From the NCBI RefSeq assembly GCF_009604455.1, contig NZ_WEGL01000005.1, positions 186,001-250,000 of the forward strand: a stretch of DNA of 64,000 nucleotides, given 5' to 3'. Position 1 is the stretch's first letter, and each line of letters opens with the position of its first letter. Source of the DNA: Streptomyces sp. RB17 (GTDB lineage Bacteria; Actinomycetota; Actinomycetes; Streptomycetales; Streptomycetaceae). Below are positions 33,007 to 41,482 of the stretch, piece after piece. Under the pieces are notes generated by a model, which was not told the origin of the DNA, did not search any database, and saw only the letters and a list, made by a program, of their open reading frames with translations. The position numbers and the translations under genes are program-made.

Positions 33007-33650
33007 CACAGAGCCGGTCCATGCAGGTGCGCCTCGCCGGGCGGCACGCGCTGCTCGTCGAGCTGCCGGACGCCGAGCACACCGCGGCCTTCCACGCCGA
33101 ACTCCTGCGGCGCCGCGCGGCGGGCAGCCTGCCGCCCGTCGCGGAGATCGTGCCGGGCGCGCGTACCGTGCTCGTGGATGGTGTCGGCCACCCGGCGGAG
33201 CTGGCCCGCCACATCTCCCACTGGGACGTGCCGGCCCGGGCCGCCGACGACAGGGGAGTCGTGGAGATCCCCGTACGCTACGACGGACCCGACCTGGCCC
33301 ACGTGGCCGCCCTGTGGGGCGTCGCCGTGCACGAGGTCGCCGCCCGGCACTCCGCCCACACCTTCCGCGTCGCCTTCTGCGGCTTCGCCCCCGGCTTCGG
33401 CTACCTCACCGGCCTGCCCGCCGAACTGCACGTACCGCGCCGCGACACCCCCCGCACCAGGGTCCCGGCCGGCGCTCTCGCGCTCGCCGGCCCCTACAGC
33501 GCGGTGTACCCGCGCGCCACCCCCGGCGGCTGGCAGCTGATCGGAACCATGCCGGACCCGGCACCGCTGTGGGACCTCGGCCGGGAGGAGCCGGCCCTGC
33601 TCGCACCGGGGACGCGCGTGCGGTTCGTGGCGGAGGGCGGCACACCGTGA
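33003..33650 (+). CDS. pxpB: 5-oxoprolinase subunit B (KipI/allophanate hydrolase subunit 1 type)
   Basis: This 215-residue protein has the allophanate hydrolase subunit 1 pattern: HISHWDVPARAADDRGVVEI with PVRYDGPDLAHVA, HSAHTFRVAFCGFAPGFGYL, the core LPAELHVPRRDTPRTRVPAG and YPRATPGGWQLIGTMPDPAP near the end. It forms a complex with PxpC in the ATP-dependent 5-oxoprolinase. ATG 33003 overlaps the pxpA stop (ATGA), and its own stop overlaps the pxpC start (GTGA), so the three subunits are translationally coupled. Confidence 0.95.
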   Translation: MTQSRSMQVRLAGRHALLVELPDAEHTAAFHAELLRRRAAGSLPPVAEIVPGARTVLVDGVGHPAELARHISHWDVPARAADDRGVVEIPVRYDGPDLAHVAALWGVAVHEVAARHSAHTFRVAFCGFAPGFGYLTGLPAELHVPRRDTPRTRVPAGALALAGPYSAVYPRATPGGWQLIGTMPDPAPLWDLGREEPALLAPGTRVRFVAEGGTP

Positions 33651-34504
33651 CGGCCAAGCTCACCGTCGTACGGTCCGGCGCCCTCACCACGGTCCAGGAC
33701 CACGGCCGGCGCGGCCACGCCCACCTGGGCGTCCCCCGCTCCGGCGCCCTCGACGCCGCCGCCCTGAGACTGGCCAATCTGCTGCTCGGCAACGCCCCCG
33801 GCGCCGCCGTCCTGGAGACCACCCTGACCGGCTGCGCCCTGCGCCCCGACCGCGGTGTGAGCGTCGTGGTCGGCGGCGCACCCTGCCCGGTGCGGGTGGA
33901 CGGCCGGCCGGTGGCCTGGGGCGTGCCCGTGCGGGTGCCCGCGGGTGCCGTACTCGACGTGGGCGGGGTGACGGCGGGCGTGCGCTCGTACGTCGCCGTC
34001 GCCGGCGGCATCGCCGTCGAGCCGGTCCTCGGCAGCCGTTCGACGGACCTGCTCTCCGGGCTCGGCCCGGCGCCGGTGCGCGACGGTGACGTCCTTCCGC
34101 TGGGCGCTCCCGCCCGGCAGCCGGCGCTCCCCGACAGCGCTCCCTGGCCCGGGCCGCCGGCCGAACTGACCCTGCCGCTGCGGCTCGGCCCACGCGCCGA
34201 CTGGTTCACCCCAGGCGCGCTGCGCACCCTCACCTCGGCGACGTACCGCGTGTCGCAGCGCAGCAACCGGATCGGCCTGCGCACCGAGGGCCCGGCGCTG
34301 GAGCGGGTGTCGGCGGGCGAGCTGCCCAGCGAGGGCATGGTGCTCGGCGCGGTGCAGGTGCCCCCGGACGGGCGCCCGGTGGTGTTCCTGCACGATCACC
34401 CGACCACCGGCGGCTACCCGGTGATCGGCGTCGTCGCCGAGGCCGCCCTGGCGGTTGCCGCGCAGGCCGCGGCCGGTACGCCGATCCGGTTCACCCCGGG
34501 GTGA
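33647..34504 (+). CDS. pxpC: 5-oxoprolinase subunit C (KipA/biotin-dependent carboxyltransferase-like type)
   Basis: This 285-residue allophanate hydrolase subunit 2-type protein contains LTTVQDHGRRGHAHLGVPRS, GALDAAALRLANLLLGN, LETTLTGCAL, RSYVAVAGGIAVEPVLGSRS, RVSQRSNRIGLRTEGPAL, GELPSEGMVLGAVQVPPDGR and the closing TTGGYPVIGVV. It is the partner of PxpB. The start is GTG 33647, overlapping the pxpB stop. It is the last gene of the operon; after it lies the repeat array at 34544-34674. Confidence 0.95.
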   Translation: MTAKLTVVRSGALTTVQDHGRRGHAHLGVPRSGALDAAALRLANLLLGNAPGAAVLETTLTGCALRPDRGVSVVVGGAPCPVRVDGRPVAWGVPVRVPAGAVLDVGGVTAGVRSYVAVAGGIAVEPVLGSRSTDLLSGLGPAPVRDGDVLPLGAPARQPALPDSAPWPGPPAELTLPLRLGPRADWFTPGALRTLTSATYRVSQRSNRIGLRTEGPALERVSAGELPSEGMVLGAVQVPPDGRPVVFLHDHPTTGGYPVIGVVAEAALAVAAQAAAGTPIRFTPG

Positions 34505-34543
34505 CCGCCCGCTGCTGCCCTCCGCCGAACGCCCGGTGGCGGG

Positions 34544-34674
34544 ATGCCGGGCGTTGGTGGTGACGTGCCGGGCGTTCGGGGGTGGGGTGTCGGGCGTTGG
34601 TGGTGAGGTGCCGGGCCGTCAGCGGTGACGGGCCTGGCCATCAGCGGTGAGATGCCTGGGCTTCGGTGGTGGGT
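34544..34674. repeat. Degenerate 21-22-bp tandem repeat array
   Basis: About six imperfect copies of a unit like TGCCGGGCGTTGGTGGTGA begin near 34545, 34566, 34588, 34609, 34631 and 34653, at steps of 21-22 bases. The array fills the space between pxpC and the FUSC gene and may run into its 5' end. A step near two helical turns would place all copies on one face of the DNA. It does not code for a regular peptide repeat, because the step is not constantly a multiple of three. Confidence 0.7.
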
Positions 34675-34686
34675 GATTCTGGAGGG

Positions 34687-36879
34687 GTGGGTGGTGTCCC
34701 AGGCCGTCGGATTCCGGCCGACTACGCCGTCTCGGGCCGCCGGGCGGTACGCGTGACGCTGGTCGCCGCGGCCGGTTTCTACCTCTTCCGCTACGGCCTC
34801 GACCGTCCCGTGGCGGCCACCTACGCCCTGTTCGCGGCCGTGGCACTGGGCGGACTCGCCAAGATCCCGGGCACCGGCCGGCAGCGGGCCGCGACGGTGC
34901 TCCGGCTGCTGCCGGTGTGCTGGCTGCTGGTCGTCGTCGGCACGTATCTTTCGGTGCGGACCTGGAGCGCCGTCGTCGGCATGCTGGCGGTCGGCTTCGC
35001 GCTGGCCTTCGCCGCCGTGGGCGGTCCACGCCCGGCAGGGGCGGCGCCGGGCCTGCAACTCCTGTACATCCTCCCGTCGTTCCCGCCCTACGCCCCCGGC
35101 ACGCTCGGCGAGCGCCTGATCGGGACGACCACCGGACTGGTCCTCTTCATCGCCGCCGAGGCGCTGATCTTCCCCGAGCCCAGCCCGCCGTCGTACCGGG
35201 AACGGGCCGCCCACGCCGTACGGACCGCCGCACACGGCGCGACCCTCCTCGCCGCACCGCCGTACGCCCTGACCGACCGCGACATCCGGGCGGCCTGGGA
35301 GGCCGGTTGGTGCCTGCGGTCCCTGACCGTGCCGGAGGCCGAACGGCCGGCCGGTGCGGGGATGCGCGACCGGGCCCTCGCCCACACCGGCCTCGCCACG
35401 CGCACGCTCCTCAGCCGCCTGGCGCAACTGCCCGCCGCGCCGTGCGGGCAGCCGGGCCCCGAGGTGACCGCCGTGCTGCAGGCCGTCGCGCGGCTGGCCA
35501 CCGCGACCGCGGAGTGCCTGGGCGGCGGCCCGTCGTCGGTGGAGCCGTACGAGGACCTGGTCAAGGCCCGTGCACACCTGTCGGCAGTGTCCGCGGGCCC
35601 GGCCCCCGCCGGGACTCCGGCGCCCGGAACCGCTCGCCCGCCGGACCTCCCGCCCGCCGTACTGCGCCGGCACGCCGACGTACTGGAGATCGCCGACGCC
35701 GCGTTCGCCATGGCCACGGCGGCCGATCTGGCCGTACACGGAAGGCATGCCGCGATCGAGGCCGCGCGAGGCCGGTTCTGGTACGCGGGCACATGGGCGC
35801 CTGTCCTGTGGTGGCACCGCCTGCGCGGCCACACCGGGCGCCGGTCGGTGTGCTTCCAGAACGCGGCCCGCATCGCCCTGGCGCTGACCGCGGCGCGGCT
35901 CGTGGCCGGGGTGGACACGCTGCCCCATGGATTCTGGGCCACGCTGGCGACGCTCACCCTCACCCGCACCACCATGGACGAGACCTGGGACACTATCCGT
36001 CGGGCGCTCGCGGGCACCCTGGCCGGGGCCCTCGTCACCGCCGCGGCGCTCAGCCTGGCCGGGACCGACACCGCCGTCTACGCCGTCGTCCTGCCGGTGT
36101 GGATGCTGTTCGCCTTCACGGTGGGGCCGGTCAAGGGCGTCGGCTGGGCACAGGGCCTGTTCACCGTGCTCGTGGCCCTGGTCTTCGCCCAGCTGGCCCC
36201 GCCGACCTGGCGGCTGGCGGAGGTCAGGGTGCTGAACGTGCTGGTCGGCAGCGCGATCGGCGCCGTCTTCGGACTGCTGGCCTGGCCGCGCGGCGCCCAT
36301 GACGAACTGCGTCACGCGACGGCGGAACTCCTGCGCAGGGCGGCCGAGATCGTGGTGGCGACCGGCGCCGCGGTGGCGGGCGGCGGCGCGGTGACCGCGC
36401 CGTCCGGGGTGCCGGGACACCACTCGTTGCAGCGCGCGGTCATCCTCGCCGAGTCCGCGTACGCGCAGTTCCAGAGCGAGCCGGCACCGTTCGGCGGCGC
36501 GCCGCGCCGGCCCGCTCCGCGCAGCGTGGACTGGCAGGCCACGCTGATGGCGGGGCATCACACCCTGTGGGGTTCCGAACGGCTGTTGGCGCCGCCGCTG
36601 ACCGGCCTCGGCTCCGTGGCGGCCGATTCGGTCAGCGGGCTGGGGGACCGGGTGGCCGGGCGGATGCTGTTGATCTCGGCGGCGCTGGATCCCGGGTCGG
36701 ACACCCCGACCGGGCGGATTCCGCTGATCGATCCGGAGCTCGTCGGGTCCGTGACCGAGCCGCCCGGCGCGCCGTGCCTGTACTACGCGACCGAGTCGTG
36801 GCTCGACTCGCTGGTGACCGACCTGACACGGATCGCCCGGAGCGGCCCGGAGCACGGTCCGGGCCCGTACCCGTCGTGA
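34687..36879 (+). CDS. FUSC family membrane protein (aromatic acid exporter-like)
   Basis: This protein of about 730 residues has two membrane blocks, as in the FUSC/AaeB-type family. The N-terminal block (about 15-160) includes RVTLVAAAGFYLFRYGL, AATYALFAAVALGGLAKIPG and LIGTTTGLVLFIAAEAL. A soluble middle of about 230 helical residues follows. The second block (about 395-530) includes NAARIALALTAARLVAGVDT, FWATLATLTLTRTTMDETWD, RRALAGTLAGALVTAAAL and LNVLVGSAIGAVFGLLAWPR. A C-terminal soluble part closes it. Such proteins export aromatic acids or similar compounds. The start is uncertain: GTG 34687 is used, but it sits only one base after GGAGG (34681-34685), and GTG 34666 lies inside the repeat array. 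Confidence 0.8.
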   Translation: MGGVPGRRIPADYAVSGRRAVRVTLVAAAGFYLFRYGLDRPVAATYALFAAVALGGLAKIPGTGRQRAATVLRLLPVCWLLVVVGTYLSVRTWSAVVGMLAVGFALAFAAVGGPRPAGAAPGLQLLYILPSFPPYAPGTLGERLIGTTTGLVLFIAAEALIFPEPSPPSYRERAAHAVRTAAHGATLLAAPPYALTDRDIRAAWEAGWCLRSLTVPEAERPAGAGMRDRALAHTGLATRTLLSRLAQLPAAPCGQPGPEVTAVLQAVARLATATAECLGGGPSSVEPYEDLVKARAHLSAVSAGPAPAGTPAPGTARPPDLPPAVLRRHADVLEIADAAFAMATAADLAVHGRHAAIEAARGRFWYAGTWAPVLWWHRLRGHTGRRSVCFQNAARIALALTAARLVAGVDTLPHGFWATLATLTLTRTTMDETWDTIRRALAGTLAGALVTAAALSLAGTDTAVYAVVLPVWMLFAFTVGPVKGVGWAQGLFTVLVALVFAQLAPPTWRLAEVRVLNVLVGSAIGAVFGLLAWPRGAHDELRHATAELLRRAAEIVVATGAAVAGGGAVTAPSGVPGHHSLQRAVILAESAYAQFQSEPAPFGGAPRRPAPRSVDWQATLMAGHHTLWGSERLLAPPLTGLGSVAADSVSGLGDRVAGRMLLISAALDPGSDTPTGRIPLIDPELVGSVTEPPGAPCLYYATESWLDSLVTDLTRIARSGPEHGPGPYPS

Positions 36880-36954
36880 CCGTGCCGCCGGCTGCGGCCG
36901 CAGCCGAGCGCGGCATCGTATGGCCCGTGTCACGGCGGGGAGATCCGGAGCGAC

Positions 36955-37455
36955 ATGTTCCGAACCATCGCGCGTGGCTGTGCCGCCGGGGCGGCCGGCA
37001 CCACCGCGCTGAACGCCGTGTCCTGCCTGGACATGGCGCTGTGCGGCCGGCCTTCGAGCAGCACCCCCGAGGCCGTCGTGGAGAAGATCACCACCAGGGC
37101 GGGACACCCAGTCCCGGACGGGGCAGGACGGGACAACCGGCTCTCCGGACCGGGGGCGCTGCCGGGCATCGCCGTACGTGTCGGGACGGGCGCCTTCGTG
37201 TCACTGCCGCACCGCGCCGGCCTGCGCCCGCACGCCTGGCTGGGCGCCCTGCTGACCGGAGCCCTGGCGATGGCGCCGGCCGACGCGCCGATCGCCGGCC
37301 TCGACATCGGCGACCCGCGCACCTGGTCGCCCGCCGACTGGACCTCGGACGCGATCCCGCACCTGGCCTACGGCCTGGTCACCTGCGGGGTCATCGCGTC
37401 TGCGCGAGGACGCGCCGCAGCCAGCGGGTACGGGCCTCGCGGGTGTCCTGGCTGA
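36955..37455 (+). CDS. Small uncharacterised membrane protein
   Basis: This 166-residue protein has an N-terminal hydrophobic segment (RTIARGCAAGAAGTTALNAV), a Ser/Thr/Pro stretch with PEAVVEKITTRAG, and two more hydrophobic helices (LGALLTGALAMAPADAPIAG and AIPHLAYGLVTCGVIAS). This layout recurs in small actinobacterial proteins of unknown role. CCGGAG precedes ATG 36955. The last 65 bases overlap the convergent esterase gene, which is unusual; the true homologous region ends near residue 150, so the C-terminus may have been extended by loss of a stop. Confidence 0.7.
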   Translation: MFRTIARGCAAGAAGTTALNAVSCLDMALCGRPSSSTPEAVVEKITTRAGHPVPDGAGRDNRLSGPGALPGIAVRVGTGAFVSLPHRAGLRPHAWLGALLTGALAMAPADAPIAGLDIGDPRTWSPADWTSDAIPHLAYGLVTCGVIASARGRAAASGYGPRGCPG

Positions 37456-38404
37456 GCGCCGCCCGTGGCGCGAAGGTGTCGAAGCCGTGGCAGGCACCGG
37501 GCCAGACGTGCAGTTCCGCCTGGCCTCCGGCCCGCCAGATCGCCTGGGCGTAGGCCACGGCCTCGTCCCGCAAGGTCTCGGCCGATCCGGCCTCGACATA
37601 GGCCGGGGGCAGCCCGGACAGATCGGTCGCGCGGGCGGGAGCCGCGTAGGGCGACACGTCCGCGGCGCCGTACCGGTCGCCCAGCAGCGCCTGCCATGCG
37701 GTCGCGTTGGAGGTCCGGTCCCACGTGTCGATGCCGGCCATCTGACGGCTGGAGAACGAGTCGTTTCGGTCGTCGAGCATCGGGCACAGGAGCAGTTGCC
37801 CGACCGGGGCCGGCCCGCCCCGGTCCCGGGTGAGCAGGGCGAGGGCGGCGGCGAGTCCGCCGCCGGCGCTCTTCCCCCCGACGACGACACGGCCGGCGTC
37901 GAAGCCCAGCTCCACCGCGTGCCCAGCCACCCGGACGAGCCCCGCGTAACAGTCCTCCACCGCCGCGGGATACCGCGCCTCGGGTGCCAGCCGGTACTCG
38001 ACGGAGACGACGGCCAGCCCCAGGGGAGCGGCCCACTCGCGAAGCAGCCGCGGCAGCACGGACCACGCATTGCCCGTGATCATTCCGCCGCCGTGCATGT
38101 AGTACAGCAGGGGCAGCGGTCCGGCGAGCCCCGCGCGCCGTGCCATCACGAGCGTGACGTCCGGCCCGCCCGGCGGCCCCGGCACCCGCAGCTCCTCCAC
38201 CTCGAAGCGGCCGCCGGCCCGGAGATCCCCCGCGGTCGGCCTGGGGCGCGCGGCGGCATCCCGCTCCCGCCGGGCCGCGAGGTTCTCCGGGGTGAACGGC
38301 TCCCTCACGTCATGCCCCAGCTCCGAGAGCGCGACAGCCAGTTCCGGATCGAGCGGGGGCGCGTCCGGGCAGCGGCCGTCGGGGCGGGCCCCACCATGGC
38401 TCAT
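37391..38404 (-). CDS. Alpha/beta hydrolase, hormone-sensitive lipase type
   Basis: This 337-residue esterase has the oxyanion motif HGGG in LLYYMHGGGMITGNAWSVL and the nucleophile in VVVGGKSAGGGLAAALALL (G-K-S-A-G). The catalytic Asp lies near YVEAGSAETLRDEAVAYAQA and the His in WPGACHGFDTFAP. SVEYRLAPEARYPAAVEDCY is characteristic of the family. It is predicted to hydrolyse short-chain esters in the cytosol. ATG 38404 overlaps the stop of the upstream dipeptidase gene (ATGA), so the two form an operon. The frame is open further upstream, but that is the shadow of the dipeptidase gene. Confidence 0.88.
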   Translation of the reverse strand: MSHGGARPDGRCPDAPPLDPELAVALSELGHDVREPFTPENLAARRERDAAARPRPTAGDLRAGGRFEVEELRVPGPPGGPDVTLVMARRAGLAGPLPLLYYMHGGGMITGNAWSVLPRLLREWAAPLGLAVVSVEYRLAPEARYPAAVEDCYAGLVRVAGHAVELGFDAGRVVVGGKSAGGGLAAALALLTRDRGGPAPVGQLLLCPMLDDRNDSFSSRQMAGIDTWDRTSNATAWQALLGDRYGAADVSPYAAPARATDLSGLPPAYVEAGSAETLRDEAVAYAQAIWRAGGQAELHVWPGACHGFDTFAPRAALSQDTREARTRWLRRVLAQTR

Positions 38405-39054
38405 CCGGGTTCCCGCGGCCCGTACAGAGCACGGCAGGACTCCGTGGACAGAGCCCAGTAACGGTCGCCGTAGGACCAGTGCCACCACTCGGTCGGGTAG
38501 TTGACCAGTCCCACGCTGCTCAGCGCCGCGCCGAGCACGCGCCGGTTGGCCCGGGCGTCGGGACCGATGGTGGCGGCGTCCGTGTAACAAGCGCCGTGGC
38601 TCTCCTCAGGGTTGGCGTTCACCCGCGTGCCCATGTCGAGTTCCCGCCCCTCGGCGTCGACGAGCGTGAGGTCCACCGCGGCGCCGGCGCTGTGCGGCGC
38701 GATCTCCGGCGGCGACACATACCGGCTCGCGGCCTCGCGCACCCGCGCCGGCGACCAGTCCGGGTGAGCGGTCCGCAGCGTGCCGGCGTACCGCTCGAAG
38801 TACCGGCGCTGCAGCGCGGGCGGCCGGTATCCCTCGACGAACAACAGGCGCACGCCGTCCGGGAGGAGTTGCTGAGCCCTGAGAAGACGGATCAGAACCC
38901 CTTCGCGCAGATACGCGAACGCCCCCGTCGGTTCCGCCCTGCGCGCATCCACGGCGAGAGAATCCCGCAGCCGGACGTCGACGAGCGGTTCACCGCAGTC
39001 GGCCACGGGGACGGCCGCGACCCTTGGATCCGACATCAGCACGATCTCGTTCAT
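38401..39054 (-). CDS. M15D zinc dipeptidase, D-Ala-D-Ala dipeptidase (VanX)-like
   Basis: This 217-residue protein has the VanX fold motifs: LLFVEGYRPPALQRRYF with the conserved Arg, the zinc ligands His and Asp in PHSAGAAVDLTLVD, the LDMGTRV segment, and the catalytic Glu plus third ligand His in NYPTEWWHWSYGDRYWAL. Enzymes of this group split D-Ala-D-Ala or related dipeptides during wall recycling or glycopeptide resistance. No vanHA genes are nearby, so recycling or another dipeptide is more likely. There is no signal peptide. ATG 39054 has AAGGATC upstream. It is coupled to the downstream esterase gene. Confidence 0.85.
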   Translation of the reverse strand: MNEIVLMSDPRVAAVPVADCGEPLVDVRLRDSLAVDARRAEPTGAFAYLREGVLIRLLRAQQLLPDGVRLLFVEGYRPPALQRRYFERYAGTLRTAHPDWSPARVREAASRYVSPPEIAPHSAGAAVDLTLVDAEGRELDMGTRVNANPEESHGACYTDAATIGPDARANRRVLGAALSSVGLVNYPTEWWHWSYGDRYWALSTESCRALYGPREPG

Positions 39055-39161
39055 GCAGTGATCCTTGCGGATCGTTCCCGCACCAGGTGGCCGCATGCGC
39101 CGCCTTGGCCAAAAGCCGCTGGTCCTGGTAGTCATGGCCTGTGCGATTCGAGAGTGTTCCC

Positions 39162-39725
39162 ATGCCGGCGGCGGTCGAGGCACGGCCCCGTGACGCCCGT
39201 GGGTATCCGGTGCCGGCGATCACCCCCTGGGAAGGGGAGGAGCCCCGGTTCGCGCTCACCGACTACGACCGCAGCGCCGCGTGCGCGCGCAAGCGTCTGT
39301 GCTCGGTGTGCAACCGGGGCATGCCGCAGGGACCGGTGTGGCGGGTGGTCGGCGCCGCGGAGAGCGCGGCCATCGGGGAGGCCCTGGCCGCCGGACGGCC
39401 CTACCGCAATCTCGCGCCGACCCTCGAAGGACCGGGCCACCGGGCGTGCATGCTGTACGCCTCGATGGTGTGCCCCTATCTCGCCCGGCCCAACGCCCGG
39501 CGCGGCATGTCGGCGGCGGAACCGGACGACATGACCTCGCATGTGGTGCGGGGCGCCGTCCGGGGTGCGCTGGGCGCCGTGGTGGGGTTCGGCGAGTACG
39601 AGTACGCCGTCACCGCCGACCGGGTGCTCTTCCGGTTCCTCGACGTCGTCGAGTTCCTGCCGCACGACACCGCCGACGCGCACCTGGACGAGCTGCGGGC
39701 CGAGCTCGCCCGGAACGCGAAGTGA
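39162..39725 (+). CDS. Uncharacterised protein with two cysteine motifs
   Basis: This 187-residue protein carries a CxxC in RKRLCSVCNRGMPQGPVWRV and a second Cys pair in GHRACMLYASMVCPYLARPN, a spacing that could bind zinc. Between them are Gly/Ala-rich helices, and the C-terminus (GFGEYEYAVTADRVLFRFLD) looks like a beta sheet. Similar actinobacterial proteins have carried misleading labels such as cell envelope protein; I know of no assigned role. ATG 39162 or GTG 39141 may be the start; neither has a strong ribosome binding site. It is divergent from the dipeptidase gene. Confidence 0.65.
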   Translation: MPAAVEARPRDARGYPVPAITPWEGEEPRFALTDYDRSAACARKRLCSVCNRGMPQGPVWRVVGAAESAAIGEALAAGRPYRNLAPTLEGPGHRACMLYASMVCPYLARPNARRGMSAAEPDDMTSHVVRGAVRGALGAVVGFGEYEYAVTADRVLFRFLDVVEFLPHDTADAHLDELRAELARNAK

Positions 39726-39773
39726 CCCGCACTCCGCGCCCCGGACACGCCCGGCCCGTTCCCTCGTACGACG

Positions 39774-40679
39774 TCAGGGGCGGTATGCCGCCAGGCCGGC
39801 CGTCGAGGTGACCTTGACCGGATGACCCGTGCCGTCGGCCGGCAGGGTCACGGTGCCGGACGGGGTGCGCACCGCGAGGGTCTTGCCGTCGGGGGACCAG
39901 GCCGGCTCGGTGTAGTCGGTCGTGGCGTGCGGTGTGAGGTCCTTGACGTGGTTGCCGTGCATGAAGTCCTCCACGAGCACGTGGTCGTGGCCGGCGACCG
40001 AGCGCACGAAGACGACCTCCTCCTCGTTCGGGGACAGCGCCGGCTGTGAGCCCTGAGTAAGCTTGCCGCCCTGCTGGCGCAGGTAGTCGTCACGGATGTA
40101 GACGGCACCGGTGTGGTCGTTGGCGTAGACCGAGGTGCCGTAGTGGCCGGCCGCGTTCGGCCAGACGTTGCCGGTCTGCGGCAGCGCCCCGCCCGGACCC
40201 GGGTCGCCGTTCAGGGACAGCGTCTTCGGCGTGCCGTGAACGGCCTTGGCGGAGACGTACTTCAGCCGGGACACACCGCCCGCACGCGCCGCGAAGATGA
40301 GGTTGTCCTTGGCCGGGATGTTGTACTGGGTGTCCTTCGCGGTCACCTGCCAGGTCGGGTGGGACCAGTTCTGGTTGCCCGGATTCCTGGCGACCACCAC
40401 ACGCCCACTGCCGTCGGGGCTGGCGACGTCCAGGTTGCCCGAGCCGTCCACGAAGGCGGTCTTCTTGCCGTCCGGGGACCAGGCGAGGTCCCGGACGGGC
40501 ACCCCGAAGTTCACCTTGTGGCCGTTGATCAGCACGTACTTGGTCCCGTTGCTGATGGTCAGGGTTCCGTGCGAGGCGCCGGAGGCGGCGGAGGCACCGC
40601 CGGCGCCCAGCAGGGCGGTGCCGGTGACGGCTGCAGCCACGGCGATGGCGGCCGCCATGGTGCGGGTACGGGTGGTCAT
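39774..40679 (-). CDS. Secreted TolB-like beta-propeller protein
   Basis: This 301-residue protein has a clear signal peptide (RTMAAAIAVAAAVTGTALLG, cleavage likely at GGASAA). The mature part has PD40/TolB-type repeats: VRDLAWSPDGKKTAFVDGSG, LDVASPDGSGRVVVARN, GSQPALSPNEEEVVFVRSVA and YTEPAWSPDGKTLAVRTPSG. The likely role is protein or ligand binding outside the cell; no catalytic motif is seen. GGGGGAA precedes the ATG. It lies downstream of the HIT gene on the same strand with a 112-bp gap. Confidence 0.75.
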   Translation of the reverse strand: MTTRTRTMAAAIAVAAAVTGTALLGAGGASAASGASHGTLTISNGTKYVLINGHKVNFGVPVRDLAWSPDGKKTAFVDGSGNLDVASPDGSGRVVVARNPGNQNWSHPTWQVTAKDTQYNIPAKDNLIFAARAGGVSRLKYVSAKAVHGTPKTLSLNGDPGPGGALPQTGNVWPNAAGHYGTSVYANDHTGAVYIRDDYLRQQGGKLTQGSQPALSPNEEEVVFVRSVAGHDHVLVEDFMHGNHVKDLTPHATTDYTEPAWSPDGKTLAVRTPSGTVTLPADGTGHPVKVTSTAGLAAYRP

Positions 40680-40791
40680 GTCTGAATTCCCCCAGGAATG
40701 TGGACAGGTCGGGTCGTTCGGTCAGACCGAGCTTGGCAGGGACTGATCTTGGAACCGTCAGTTCGGCGTCACAGGGGCGTAACACGGCCCG

Positions 40792-41271
40792 TCAGAGGGT
40801 GGACGCCAGCAGGTCCAGCTCGCTCCCGATCGCTTCCCGCAGCGCGTCGTGCTCCGGACCGAGCCGGAACCGCTCGTCCCGCCACCGGTCCGGCGGATAC
40901 AGCCATACGGGCTTCCCCACGGCCTCGGGCGACTCCCACGCGAACCTGGGCCAGACGTGGGCGTGCAGGAACGGGTCAGTGTTGCCGAGGATCTCCAGGT
41001 TCACCCGGCGGAACGCGGGATCCAGCCGCCGGCAGGCCCGCTCCACGGCCTCTCCGAGCCGGTCCATGTCGGACAGGAACGCCAGCCGCTTGGCCCTCGG
41101 CAGGTCGGACAGCCGCTGGACACCCGCTTCGTCCACCAGCAGGACCGAGTAGCCCGGCAGGAACTGCACGTCGCCGATCACCGCGAACCCCGCCTGGAGC
41201 CGCCGCAGCACCGTCGGGTTCTCACCCCGCAGAGCAGCCCCGATCCGATCCGTACGCCAGTCGTCACTCAT
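40792..41271 (-). CDS. HIT-like protein (nucleotide hydrolase type)
   Basis: This 159-residue protein follows the histidine-triad pattern: VIGDVQFLPGYSVLLVDEAG as the central strand pair, LSDMDRLGEAVERACRRLDP as the helix, and FLHAHVWPRF as the triad. The last His of the usual H-x-H-x-H is Trp here (H-A-H-V-W), the form of galactose-1-phosphate uridylyltransferase or some Ap4A phosphorylase relatives. It may therefore hydrolyse or transfer nucleotides, but activity cannot be assumed. A C-terminal WLYPPDRWRDERFRLGPEHD segment is conserved in this subgroup. Confidence 0.78.
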   Translation of the reverse strand: MSDDWRTDRIGAALRGENPTVLRRLQAGFAVIGDVQFLPGYSVLLVDEAGVQRLSDLPRAKRLAFLSDMDRLGEAVERACRRLDPAFRRVNLEILGNTDPFLHAHVWPRFAWESPEAVGKPVWLYPPDRWRDERFRLGPEHDALREAIGSELDLLASTL

Positions 41272-41482
41272 GGCCCCAACCTATGCCCGGCCCGTACAGG
41301 CAAGGGTCCTCGGTCGGTCGGTTGCGGGTGCAGCGGGGGCAGGAGTACGAGGCCTGCCGCAGCGCACGGCCCGCCTCCGAGTACCGTGCGGAGCGACCCG
41401 CTCATCCGGTCGGCGTGTCCGGTGACCCCGGGCGCGGTCGGGCGGGTCGGCCCCGATTCCCGTCCCGGAAGGTGATCCGCCG

